A DNA stretch of 64,000 nucleotides from Limnohabitans sp. WS1 (GTDB taxonomy: Bacteria > Pseudomonadota > Gammaproteobacteria > Burkholderiales > Burkholderiaceae_C): the NCBI RefSeq assembly GCF_003063265.1, contig NZ_NERU01000021.1, forward strand, positions 1-64,000, read 5' to 3'. A program made the position numbers and the translations under genes. Under the pieces are notes generated by a model. It worked only from the letters and a program-made list of their open reading frames with translations, ran no database searches and was not told the DNA's origin. Shown here piece after piece: positions 1 to 13,500 of the stretch (positions are counted from its first letter, which is position 1; every line of letters starts with the position of its first letter).

Positions 1-2
1 CC

Positions 3-3000
3 CTCACGGGCAAAGCCACTGGCGCATTTGCAGCCGGTGACGTGGTCACCATCCGTTTGGGACTGGCAGACAGCGTCAAAACCTACTCGGGCACCGTCAA
101 CGCTGCAGGCGACTACAGCATCGACGTGAGCACCGCCGACCTCAAAGCCGACACCGACAGCCAAGCCGAAGCCAGCATCGCGGCCACCGTGCCTGGCAGC
201 GCAAACAAGCAAACGGCCACCGCCGCGCAAGACTATGTGGTCGAAAACGGTGCCAACGTCGGCAAGATCACCGGCCTGAGCATTGACCCGGTCACGCCCG
301 ACAACATCATCAACGCCGCAGAAAACACCGGCTCCATCACCATCACCGGTCTGGTCACAGGCAAGTTTGCAGCGGGCGATACCGTCACCCTCACCGTCAA
401 AGGCGCGCAGGTGCCCGGCACCGTGGGTGCAGACGGCAAATTCAGCATCAACGTGGCCGCAGCCGACTTGGTGGCCGACACCGACACGCAAATCGAAGGC
501 AGCATCACCGGCACCGGGGGCAGCAAAGCCACCGCCTTGCAAAACTATGCGGTCGACACCACGCCGCCTGCTGGCACCATCATCGTCATCAACGCCATCA
601 CCGGCGACGACTTCTTGAGCGCCACCGAGCAAGGCGGCACCGTCACCGTCACCGGCTCTGTCACGGGTGAATTCCGCGCAGGCGACAAAGTCACCATCAA
701 CGTGGGCGGCACCGACTACACCGCCGCAGTGGACGCGTCTGGTCAGTACAGCATTGCGGGCGTGCCCGGGGCGCAGTTTGTGGCCGGCTTCAACAGCGGC
801 GACACAGCCATCGACGCCAAAATCCTGGCCAGCGACAGCTCCAATAACAGCGCCACCTTCAACGCCACCCCACGTCCGTTCACCCTGGACACCAACACCG
901 AAGCGCTCAAGACCGCTTTGACCTTGGACCCTGTGGCAGGCAACAACATCATTGACACCACCGAAGGGGCCATCACCAGCACCACGCTCACCGGCAAAGC
1001 CACAGGTGCGTTTGCAGCGGGCGACGTGGTCACCTTGACGGTGAACGACACCAAGTTCACAGGCACCGTCAACGCAGCCGGTGTGTACAGCATTGCGGTC
1101 ACCACTGCCGACCTCAAGGCCGACACCGACACCCGAGTCGAAGCCCGCATCGCGGCCACCGTGCCCGGCAGCGCGACCAAACAAACCGCAGAAGCTGCGC
1201 AAGACTACGTGGTCGAAACCGGCACCACCGTGGGCAAGCTCACGGCCATCACCCTGGACCCTGTCACAACGGACAACATCATCAACAGCACCGAAGCGGC
1301 AGGCAACATCACCGTGACCGGCAAAGTGACGGGCAAGTTCGCCGCAGGCGACACCGTCACCTTGACAGTCAAAGGCGCAGCCTTGCCCGGCACAGTGCTG
1401 GCAGACGGCACCTTCAGCATCCTCGTTTCGGGTGCAGACCTGGTGGCTGACAGCAACACGCAAATCGAAGCCAGCGTCACCGGCACCGGTGGCACCTTGG
1501 CCAATGCGGTTCAGAACTACGCGGTCGACACCACACCTCCGTCTCCTGCAGGCACCACGCTCACGATTGACGCCATCACCGGCGACGACTTCCTGACGCA
1601 AGCCGAGCAGGGCGGCAACGTCACCATCACCGGCTCTGTGACCGGCGAATTCCGCGCTGGCGACATCGTCACCGTGGTGGTCGACAACACCAATTACAGC
1701 GCCGCTGTGGATGCTTCTGGCAAATACAGCGTGACGGGTGTTCCTGGCTCCAAGCTGGTCAACGACTTCAACGGTCTCAACGGTGGCGACAAAGCCGTCT
1801 CGGCCAGCATCGTGGCCAGCGACTCCTCCAGCAACACCGCCACCATCACGGCCACACCACGTCCGTTCACTTTGGACACGAACACCGAAGCACTCAAGAC
1901 CGCTTTGACGCTGGACCCGATCACGGGCGACAACATCATCAACACCACCGAAGGCGCTGTCACCAGCACCACCTTGACGGGCAAAGCCACAGGTGCGTTT
2001 GCAGCGGGCGATGTGGTCACCTTGACGGTGAACGACGTCAAGTTCACAGGCACCGTCAACGCAGCTGGTGTGTACAGCATTGCTGTGACCACAACCGACC
2101 TCAAGGCCGACAGCGACACCCGAGTCGAAGCGCGCATCGCGGCCACCGTGCCCGGAAGCGCTGCCAAGCAAACCGCAGAAGCCGCGCAAGACTACGTGGT
2201 CGAAACCGGCACCACCGTGGGCAAGCTCACGGCCATCAGCATCGACACTGTCACTGCTGACAACATCATCAATGCTGCAGAAAACACGGGCTCCATTGCC
2301 ATCACCGGCAAAGTCTCGGGTGCCTTTGCATCGGGTGATACCGTCACCCTCATGCTCAAAGTGGGTGGTGTGGACAAGCCGTACCCTGGCTCTGTCAACG
2401 CCCAAGGTCTCTTCAGCATCAACGTGCCTGCAGCTGACCTGGTCGCTGACAGCAACACGACCATCGAAGCGAGCGTGACCGGCACCGGTGGCACAGCGGC
2501 CAGCGCACTGCAAAACTATGCGGTGGACACCACACCTCCGTCACCCGCTGGCACCACGCTCACGATTGACGCCATCACCGGCGACGACTTCATCAGCGTG
2601 GCCGAGCAGGGCGGCAACGTCACCATCACCGGCAGCGTCACGGGCGAATTCAAAGCCGGTGACAAAGTCACCATCACCGTGGACGGCAGCAACTACACCG
2701 CCACAGTGGACGCATCGGGCAAATACAGCGTGACGGGTGTTCCCGGCTCCAAGCTCAAAGCCGACTTTGACAACGGCGATAAAGCCGTCTCGGCCACCAT
2801 CCTGGCCAGCGACAGCGTCAACAACACCGCCACCATCTCGGCCACACCACGTCCCTTCACTTTGGGCACCAACACCGAGGCCACCAAAACAGCCCTCACG
2901 CTGGACCCCGTTGCAGGCGACAACGTCATCACCGTGGCCGAAGGCAACAACGCCACCACCACGCTGACGGGCAAAGCCACTGGCGCATTTGCAGCCGGTG

Positions 3001-4500
3001 ACATCGTCACCATCAGCTTGGGCCTGACCGGCAGCGTCAAGACTTACACCACCACCGTCAATGCAGCAGGCGCATACACCGTCACCGTGGACACCGCCGA
3101 CCTGAAAGCCGACACCGACACCCAAGTCGAAGCCCGCATCGACGCCACCGTGCCCGGCAGCGCCACGAAGCAAACGGCAGTGGCTTCGCAAGACTACGTG
3201 GTCGAAGACGGCAGCACTGCTGGCAAGCTCACGGCCATCAGCATTGACGCTGTGACGGCTGACAACATCATCAACGCCGCAGAAAACACCGGCAACATTG
3301 CCATCACCGGCACGGTCACGGGCAAGTTCTCTGCGGGTGACCTGGTCACCCTCAAGCTCAGCTCCACCCAGGCCTACAGCGGAACCGTGAACAGCGCGGG
3401 CAACTACAGCATCAACGTCCCGGCCGCCGACCTGGTGGCAGATGCCGACACGCAAATCGAAGCCAGCGTCACCGGCACTGGCGGCACGCTGGCCAATGCG
3501 GTCCAGAACTACGCGGTGGACACCACACCTCCGTCTCCTGCAGGCACCACGCTCACCATCGACGCCATCACCGGCGACGACTTCCTGACGCAAGCCGAGC
3601 AGGGCGGTAGTGTCACCATCACCGGCTCTGTGACCGGCGAATTCCGCGCTGGCGACATCGTCACGGTGGTGGTGGATAACACCAACTACAGCGCTGCTGT
3701 GGATGCCTCCGGCAAATACAGCGTGACAGGCGTGCCCGGCTCCAAGCTCAAAGCCGACTTTGACACCGGCGACCAAGCCGTCTCGGCCAGCATCCTGGCC
3801 AGCGACTCCTCCAGCAACACCGCCACCATCTCGGCCACCCCACGTCCGTTCACCCTGGACACCAACACCGAAGCGCTCAAGACCGCTTTGACGCTGGATC
3901 CGATCACGGGCGACAACATCATCAACACCACCGAAGGCGCTGTCACCAGCACCACGCTCACCGGCAAAGCCACAGGTGCGTTTGCAGCGGGCGACGTGGT
4001 CACCTTGACGGTGAACGACACCAAGTTCAGCGGCACCGTGGACGCTAACGGCGTGTACAGCATCGCCGTCACCACCGCCAGCTTGAAGGCTGACACAGAC
4101 ACCCGAGTCGAAGCCCGCATCGCGGCCACCGTGCCCGGCAGCGCGGCCAAGCAAACCGCAGAAGCTGCGCAAGACTACGTGGTCGAAGACACCAACACCG
4201 CTGGCAAGCTCACGGCCATCAGCCTCGATCCTGTCACGGCTGACAACATCATCAACAGCACCGAAGCGGCAGGCAACATCACCGTGACTGGCAAAGTGAC
4301 GGGCAAGTTCGCCGCAGGCGACACCGTCACCTTGACAGTCAACGGCGCAGCCTTGCCTGGCACAGTGCTGGCAGACGGCAGCTTCAGCATCCTCGTTTCG
4401 GGTGCCGACCTGGTGGCCGACAGCAACACGCAAATCGAAGCCAGCGTCACCGGCACCGGTGGCACAACGGCCAACGCACTGCAAAACTACGCCGTGGTCC
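3..4500 (+). repeat. Ig-like domain array with three-domain (A-B-C) super-repeat
   Basis: Fourteen domains of about 100 residues follow one another in the fixed order A, B, C. Type A carries 'LTGKATGAFAAGDVVTLTV', type B ends in 'QNYAVDTTPP', and type C carries 'ITGDDF' and 'ATPRPFTLDTNTEA'. Type B modules begin near 246, 1212, 2202, 3204 and 4185, giving a super-period of 966-1002 bases. The array enters from the left edge in the middle of a type A domain. Each domain looks like a bacterial Ig-like fold used as a stalk. The DNA copies are very alike, so copy number may vary between strains. Confidence 0.85.
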
Positions 4501-7500
4501 TCAACGTGGCACCGGTCAACACCGTGCCCACCGCCAACCAAACCGTGGCCGAAGACACCCAGCAAGCCATCACCGGCATCAGCGTGTCTGATGCCGACGG
4601 CAACCTGGCCAGCACAAAAATCAGCGTGCTCAACGGCAACCTGAACGTCACCCTGTCGGGTGGTGCCACCATCACCGCTGGGGCCAACAACAGCGCCACG
4701 ATGACCCTGAGCGGCACCCAAGCGCAAATCAACGCCGCACTGGCCACCATCCAGTACAAGGGCGCTGCCAACTACAACGGCAACGACACCCTCACGGTGC
4801 TCTCCACCGACGGCCAAAACGTCACCGACAGCGACACCGTGGCCATCACCGTCACGCCTGTGGACGACAACGCCACCATCGGCGGCGACATCACCGGCGT
4901 GGCCACCGAAGACACGCTGGCCAACGCCAGCGGCACCGTCACCGTCACCGACGGCGACGCAGGCCAAGCCACACTGCAAGCGGCCACCCCTGCCAGCTTG
5001 GTGGGCACCTACGGCAACTTCACGCTCAACGCCAGCACCGGCGCGTGGACCTACACCTTGGACAACACCAAGGCCGCCACCCAGGCCCTGGCCGCAGGCC
5101 AGCAAGTCTCAGACAAACTCACCGTCACCAGCACCGACGGCAGCGCCAGCAAAGACATCACCGTCACCGTCAACGGCCTGAACGATGCCCCAGTTCTGAC
5201 GAGTCAGCCCATGACATCGAAGGCAGGTCTTTTTGAGTCAACAGCAACCGTTCCGGGAACGCCGCTTAGCTTGACACCGATCAATGGGGTTGCGGTCGTA
5301 GGTGCCTCACCCACTGGCTGGACACCTGCAAGTCAAACGCCCGATACCCTGACAGGCGTAAATGGCCAAGGAACAGGTCAAGGTAAACTGGTCGCATCTT
5401 CTATTGCCGGAACATCCATTGATGGTGGCGGCATGGCCGGTATGTGGGCCTCCACCTCAACCGGCAACTTCGAATCGATGTCGACAAAATTGACAACTGT
5501 GGTGGGGCAAACCTACACCGTGGCTTTGCAATGGCAAGGTGCCACAACAGAATTTGCTGGTGGTGGCTCAATGTTCATCTCTGACGGCACAACGCGTCAG
5601 GAATACAACAAAACGGTCGGCGCAGCAACGGACGCCTGGGACGTCGCCACCTACACGTTTACAGCAACACAAACAACCACAACCTTAACAGTAGGTGCCG
5701 ACACAACCAACAGCGAAGGGACCACAGCCAACGGCAACGGCTACATTGTTGTCGACTCACTCAGCGCAAGCCAACTCAACGCTTACCTTGCCTCGCAAAC
5801 CACCCCCGCCGCAGGTGCCACCGTGGCCTCGCTCATGCCCGCCAGCACCGACGTGGACAGCGGCGCTACTGTGCAAGGCTACGCCTTTACAGCTGCAGCC
5901 GCATCCACCAACCCGGCAGGCCATTGGGAATACTCCACCAACGGCAGCACCTGGAACGCGCTGACCAGTGCCAGCACCAGCGCCGCCGTCTTCCTCAAAG
6001 GCACCGACCTCGTGCGATGGGTGGGCACACCCGCCAGCCACACCGAACTGCGTGCCGTCGTGGTCGACAACACAGGCCCAGGCGTTGCATCCGGTACCAC
6101 ACTCAACGTCACCACACGCGGTGGCAGCACCCCGTACAGCGGTGACGAAGCCGTGCTCGCCACCGTCGGCAACGTTGCCCCAAGCAACGTCTACCCCGGC
6201 GCACAAACCGTGGCCGAAGACACTGCCCTGGCCATCACCGGCATCAGCGCAAGCGACGCCGATGGCAACCTGGCCAGCACCACCTTGAGCGTGCTCAACG
6301 GCACGATCAACGTCACCTTGTCGGGTGCCACCATCACCTCGGGTGCCAACGACAACAGCACCCTGACCCTGAGCGGCACCCAAGCGCAAATCAACGCCGC
6401 GCTGGCCACAGTGAAGTACACAGGCAACGCCGACTACAACGGCGCAGACACCCTGAGCATCGTCTCCAAAGACAGCGCAGGCGCCACCAGCGCCATCAAC
6501 ACCGTCGTGATCACCGTTAGTGCCGTCAACGACGCGCCGATCAACACAGTGCCAGGTGCACAAAACACCAGTGCAGAGACGGCCCAGGTCATCACCGGCT
6601 TGGCCATTGCCGACCCGGATGCATCAGCCAGCACCAGCAGCACGCAGGTTTTCACCGTCACACTGGCGGTGGCCCACGGCACCATCAACGTGGCCAGCGG
6701 CACCGGCGTGACCTTGTCCACCAACGGCACAGGCAGCGTTACCTTGTCTGGCAATCTGGCCAACCTGAACGCCTTGCTGGCCAGCGCCAACGCCGTGACA
6801 TACACACCCGCCAGCGGCTACAGCGGCACCGACAAGTTGACGATGACCACCACCGACAACGGCAATACCGGCACAGGCGGCACACTGACCGACCAAGACA
6901 CCGTGGACATCGTGGTGGCCATCACCAACACCGCCCCCGTGCCCAACCCGGCCAACGGCTTGGTGAACAACCCGCTGCAAGGGCAAGACGCGGTGACTGT
7001 CAGCATCACCGACAACGCCAGCACCAACGCAGGCAACTTCGTGAGCGGTGGCACCACCGTGGCCCAAGGCCTGGTGCGCTACACGCTCAGCTTCAGTGGT
7101 GGCATCGACGCTGCCACCCTGACCGAGGCCGACATCAAAGTCAGCAACGGCACCCTCAAGGCCGGGTCACTGACCCGCGTGGGCACCACCAACGAGTGGA
7201 CCGTGGACGTGCAAACCCCCGCATCGGGCAACGGCGCAACCAGCGTCAGCGTGATGGACGGTGCCTACACCGGAGCCAACGGCTTGGCCGGGCAGGGCAA
7301 CTCGGCTACGCAGGCTTATGGGACGTTTGGACAGGGGGCTTCGGGTGGTGCTGCGGTTGCAGCGAATTCAAGGACTTTGGAGCACAACAAACCTATGGTT
7401 GCACTGCCAGATGGCGGTTGGGTGACCATTTATACAAGCCAGGACTCTTTCCCTTGGCCGACCATGGCTCAGCGATTTGATGCGAGTGGAGCGGCGGTTG

Positions 7501-10500
7501 GTCCTATTTCATCCAATTTGTTTGCTTCATCGGCAGGGACGGTCACGCAAGCGCTTTACCCAACGGTGACAAGTCTGACGAATGGTGATTTCGTTGTCAT
7601 GGTTTCCAGTGGTTCTCTCCTTTATGTTCAGCGAGTGGATGCTAATTTCAGTCCAATAGGCAGTGCCTTCAGAGTGAACTCGTTTTTAGCGGGTAGTTCA
7701 CCAGTAGAAAATGCTACAAGAACCATTACAGGTCTTCCAGACGGTGGATTTGTCATCACTTACGACGCCGCAGGCAGCGCTGTAGAACGTTTTGATGCAA
7801 CGGGCACACGCGTAGGGGCCGCTTTCAAAGTGGGATCACCCACCGACGCAAAAGGTGCAGCTCTGAGTGTTTTCAGTGACGGCGGATATGTTGTTTCTTG
7901 GCTTGAAGGGGTTGTTAACAGCAGTATTTATACCCAAAGGTACAACGCCGACGGAACACCCAATGGTGGGGTGACAACGGTGTCCAGCTCTGCATTTGAG
8001 ACAACGAGAACAAGAGTGGCGGTACTTGAGGACAACAGTTACGTTGTAGTCTGGAACTCTGCTCCGGCTCCCAAAAACTCCTACTACCAGCAATACAGTG
8101 CAAATGGCGTAGCCATGGGCCCAGTCAAGAATGTGTCGGCCAGCGCATCAGACAATTTTGCTGATATTGCAAGTTTGGCCGGTGGTGGCTTTGTCATGAC
8201 TTGGACTGAAGATCCTGTGAATTCATATGAGAGAACACTTCGTGTTCAATCTTTTGACGCCAACGGCAATCCCATTGGTGCGCCAATGACACAGACAACC
8301 ACGGCTGATTCGACTAGGTACTCGTCGCCGCACGTTGTTGGCTTGACCGGTGGTGGTTATGCATTGAGCTATGCACTCGGCAGCTCACCCGCTGCGTCAA
8401 CCAATTACAACCAAATCTTCGCTGCCCCCGGCGGCTCCTTCCTCTCTGGCGCCACAGCCGGTGGCACCGACACCTTCACCGGTGGCGACGGCGCTGACGT
8501 CATCACCGCCAACGGTGGTGCCGATGTCATCTACGCTGGTGCAGGCAACGACACCGTCATCGTCAACGCCGACAACATCACCCAGCTGGCCACTGCGGCC
8601 AACATGGTGCTGGACGGAGGCACGGGCATCAACACGCTCAAGTTGGACGGCACGGGCTCCACGCTCGACCTGACCAACGCCACCATCGCGGCCAAGGTCA
8701 GCAACTTCAGCGTCATTGACCTGACCGGCACCGGCAACAACACCCTCAAGCTCAACGCCGCATCGGCCAAGTTCTTGTCGGGTGCCAGCGACAACGCACT
8801 CACCGCTGTCAACGAAGCCAAGCTCATCGTGGTCAACGGCAACAGCGGCGACGCGGTGCAGCTGGCCGACCCACAGGTGGGCGGCACCAGCCAATGGACC
8901 GCAGGCCCCACCGAAACCGGTGCCGACCTGATCGCCAAGTTCGGCGCAGCCCAAGGCTTTGTGTCCGGCCAAAGCTACAAGGCCTACACCCTGGCCGGTG
9001 CCACGGTGTACATCAACACCGCGCTCAGCGTCACCGACTTTGGCACGCCCACCACAGCGCCTGCCCCAGTGGCCACCGCAGGCCAGACCGTGCAAGAGCT
9101 GTTTGGCACCCGCTTTACCGACGTAGACGGCACCAGCGTGGCCAATGGCCAATTCAAAGGCGTGGCCATCACCGACGCGGGCACCAGCACAGAGCAAAGC
9201 AACCAAGGCGTGTACCAGTGGTCCACCGACGGCACCAATTGGACCCCCCTGGCCCCAGGCCTGGGTGACAGCAATGCCGTGTTCTTGGCCCCCACCACAC
9301 TCATCCGCTTCCAGGCGGCATCTGGTGTGGCCACGCTCAACCTGCACGACCTGAGCGCCCGCTTGATCGACATGTCGGGCCAGACCAGCACCGCAGGCCT
9401 GACCAACGGTGCCACCACCAACGCCAGCAGCAACGGTGGCACCACCGCCTTCAGCGGCACGCCCATCACGCTCAAAGACCTGGGTGCGCCTGCAGCGCCG
9501 GCCATCGTCAGCTACTTTGACGACGTGGGCAGCGCCACCGGCAACAACGCCAGCGGCACCACTACCGACGACGCCAAGCCCACCCTCAGCGGCACGGCCG
9601 AAGCGGGCAGCGTGGTCAAGCTGTACAACAACAACGTCGAAATCGGCAGTACCACCACCAACGGTGCAGGCGTGTGGACGTACACACCCACGGCCGATCA
9701 GGCCAACGGTCTGTACACCATCACCGCCAAGGCCACGGACGCCAGCAACAATGTGAGTGGGGTGTCGAACACCTTCACTTACACGATTGCCCCAAGCGAC
9801 GTCACCGCCCCCATCTTGGTGAGCACATCACCCACCGACAACGGCCAAGTGGCCGCCACCAACCTGACGACCGACTTGACGCTGACCTTCAACGAAGTGG
9901 TCAAAGCAGGCACGGGCGTGATTGAGCTGTACAACGCCAGCACCAACGTGCTGGTGGAAAGCTTTGATGTGACCAGCAGCGCCTTGGTGACCGGCTGGAA
10001 CAGCAACACCCTCACCATCAACCCCACCGCCGATTTGACTGCTGGCACGGGTTACTACGTGAAGGTGGCTGCCACCGCTGTGAAGGACCTGGGCGGTAAC
10101 GCTTATGCAGGCATCACAGACGCAACCACGTTCAACTTCTTGACGCTGAATACGGATGGCAGTATTCCTGTGTTCCCGCCTTATGGTGGGCAGACGAGTA
10201 GCAATTTGGGTTTTTCAGTGTCTAGTGCTGGCGACGTCAATGGTGATGGATATGACGATGTGATTGTTGGTGCGTACACCACGGCCACCGATGCGGGCGC
10301 TGCCTATGTGATTTATGGCAATGCTGCAGGTGCTGGGGTGGTCTTAACCAGTGGCACTATTGCCCCTAGTTTGGGATTCAGAATATCAGGTCAATCTGGC
10401 AGCTATTTGGGAACCACGGTATCAGGCATTGGCGATATCAACGGCGATGGATTCGCTGATGTGCTTGTTGGTGCAAATGGTTCTTTAACGAGTACGGCTG

Positions 10501-13500
10501 CTGCTTATGTGGTTTACGGTAGTGCGTCAAATTCAGGCGTTAATTTGAGCAGCGGCAGTATTGTTGCCAGTAGCGGTTTCAAAATCTCAGGCTTAAGTGG
10601 AAGTTTTTTCGGCAGGGCTGTTTCAGGCGGTGGTGACGTGAACGGTGATGGTTTGGCGGACCTGATTATTGGTGCACCCTACGAAACAATCAACGATAAT
10701 AAAGGTGCAAGCTATATTGTTTACGGCAACACAACTGGCGCAGATATTAATTTGAGCAGTGGTTCCATCGGCGCCGCAAGTGGTTACAAAATCAGTGGTC
10801 AAAGTAACAGTTCAAATGGTTGGATGGTCTCAAACGCAGGCGACGTGAACGGCGACGGCTTGGCAGATCAAATCATTTCTGCGTACGGCTCAAGAGAAGC
10901 CTATGTTGTTTATGGCAACAGCACGGGCACCGGCGTAGACCTTAGCGGGGGCACGATTTCTGCTGGACGAGGCTATAAATTAACCGGACTAACAACTACT
11001 ACACAGTTTGGTTTTGCCGTTTCAAGTGCTGGCGATGTGAACGGCGATGGATTTGCCGATGTGATTGTGGGTGACAATGGTCCCAATGCTACCAATGCTG
11101 GAAGCGCGGCATATATCATTTATGGTGCTGCAAACGGTACAGGCGTTGATTTGAATACAACAGGTGGGACCATTGCATCTAGTCGCGGTTTCAAAATCAC
11201 CGGGCCTGCTGGAACGCAGCTTGGATCTTCCGTTGCAAGTGCAGGTGATGTGAACGGCGATGGTTTATCGGACTTGATTGTTGGTGCCACGTTTAACAGC
11301 AGTGGTGTGGGTGCTACTTATATTGTCTATGGCACAACGTCGAGCACAGGTTTAAACATTAGCTCTGGCGCGATTGCAGCAAGCGATGGTTTCAAACTCA
11401 CCGCCACTTCCTACGGATATTTTGGTAATTCCGTTTCAAACGCTGGTGATGTGAATGGTGATGGGCTGAGCGACCTCGTGATTGGTGCGAACAAAACGAA
11501 CAGTGACTCAGGTGCTTACTACATCGTCCTAGGCGGCACACAAACCGTCAGCAACGCCGTCAACCTCACCGGCACAAGCGCTGGCGAGGCAGTGCTCGGC
11601 ACTGCAGGTGATGACACCCTCAATGGCAACGGTGGCGTGGACCGCTTCTTTGCAGGCAAGGGCAACGACACCATCGTGCTGCAAGCGTCTGACGCAACCA
11701 GCTTGGCCAGCAACACCGGTGCTACTCGAACCACGGTGCAGGGTGGTCAAGGCTTTGACACCCTCCGCCTGAGCGCGAGCATGTCGCTGGACATGACCGC
11801 CATCTCCAATGTGGGTGCGATGGGCCTGGAAGAAAACAGCCGCATCGAAAGCATCGAGCGCATCGACATGGCCACCGACACCAGCGCCAACACGCTGACC
11901 CTGACGGCCAAAGACGTGAACGACATGGCCGACTTCAACAGCATCCGCCTGGGTGCCAGCGACGACGGCAAGACCTGGAGCAACGTGACGGGCACTGCCC
12001 TGAGCGCCACCACCAAGTTCCACCAAGTGGTGGTGGACGGCACGGCTGCCGATGCACTGACGCTCGAAGTGGGCGCAGGTGCGTGGGCCAATGTGGGCGA
12101 AGTCAACTACGCAGGTGGCCCGGGCTACTTTGTGTACCAAAACACCGAAACCAACTCACAAGTGATTGTGGACAAAACGGTGGTCGTCAACAACAAGGAC
12201 AAGGCACCGCCTGTGGTGGTGTTGACAGACTCGATCAATGGGGTGGCTGCAGGGGACTGGAGTGGCCTCAGTGTGTCCAATGCGGGTGACGTCAACGGTG
12301 ACGGCTATGACGACGTGATCATTGGTGCAGGCAAAGCTGACCCCTTGGGTCGGAGTGATGCAGGCAGCAGCTATGTGGTGTTTGGTGGACCTGCCAATTT
12401 GATGCCCTTCAATTTGTCAACGTTGAATGCTGGCACCAGCACCAAAGGTTTTGTGATCAATGGGGGGGTGAGCACGCTGTACGGCGGCATAGGCTGGTCG
12501 GCGTCTGCAGCGGGCGACATCAACAGCGATGGCTTGGCCGATTTGGTGATTGATGGTGGATCCACCAACGACGGTCCAGGTAAGGCGTATGTTGTGTACG
12601 GCAAAACCAGTGGCACAGCCGTCGATCTGGGTTCTTTATCTGCAACGACCGGTTTTGTGGTCAACGGCTTACAGACGGCAGACTATTTCGGCACGAGTGT
12701 GTCCAACGGTGGCGACATCAACGGCGATGGCTTGGCTGATTTGATCGTGGGCTCCTTTGGCTTGGGCATCAGCGCGGCCACCACGGATGAGGGTTCTGTG
12801 TATGTGATGTTTGGACAAACCAATCCATCGACCATGAACGTGAACAGTTCGACGGCAGGTTTTGTCATTCAAGGCTGGAGCAAGTCGATCTTGGGCAGCC
12901 CAGCAGGCGCTATGGCGGGTTACAACGTGTCGACCGCTGGCGACGTGAACGGTGACGGTCTGGCGGATGTGATGTTCTCGGGATACAACTACGGCCGTAC
13001 TGAAGACTATGTGGTGTTTGGCAAAACAGACAACACGACTGTGAGGATTGACAACCTAGGTACCAACGGCTTCAAAATCCAGAGTCAGAATCCGGCGGAG
13101 CAATCATGGTTCTCGCTTTCTTACGCAGGCGATGTGAACGGTGATGGTTTGTCTGATGTGGTTTTGGGTGCGAACAATGCCTACAGCATCAGCGATGGTG
13201 TGGGTGTTCCCTACGTGGGCAAGAGCTATGTGGTGTTTGGTAAAACGAACAATGCCACCGTGGACCTGACGGCCATCGCCGGTGGTACAGGTGGATATGT
13301 CATCAACGGTGAGCTCGATCGCGATTTGCTGGGCAGCAGTGTCTCTTATGCAGGTGACATCAACGGCGATGGTTTGGCCGACTTGATCGTTGGCGCCAAA
13401 GGTTCTTATGCAACACAACCGGGACGAACGTTTGTGGTCTATGGCAAAACAGATGCCACCGCAATCAACGTGTCTGATGTGGCCAAAGGTGTTGGCGGCT

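Noticed and set aside
2541-5105. Long open frame of 854 codons on the minus strand
   Set aside because: It is a shadow of the giant gene: strong codon bias and repeats in the plus frame keep the opposite frame free of stops. The product is low-complexity and matches nothing.
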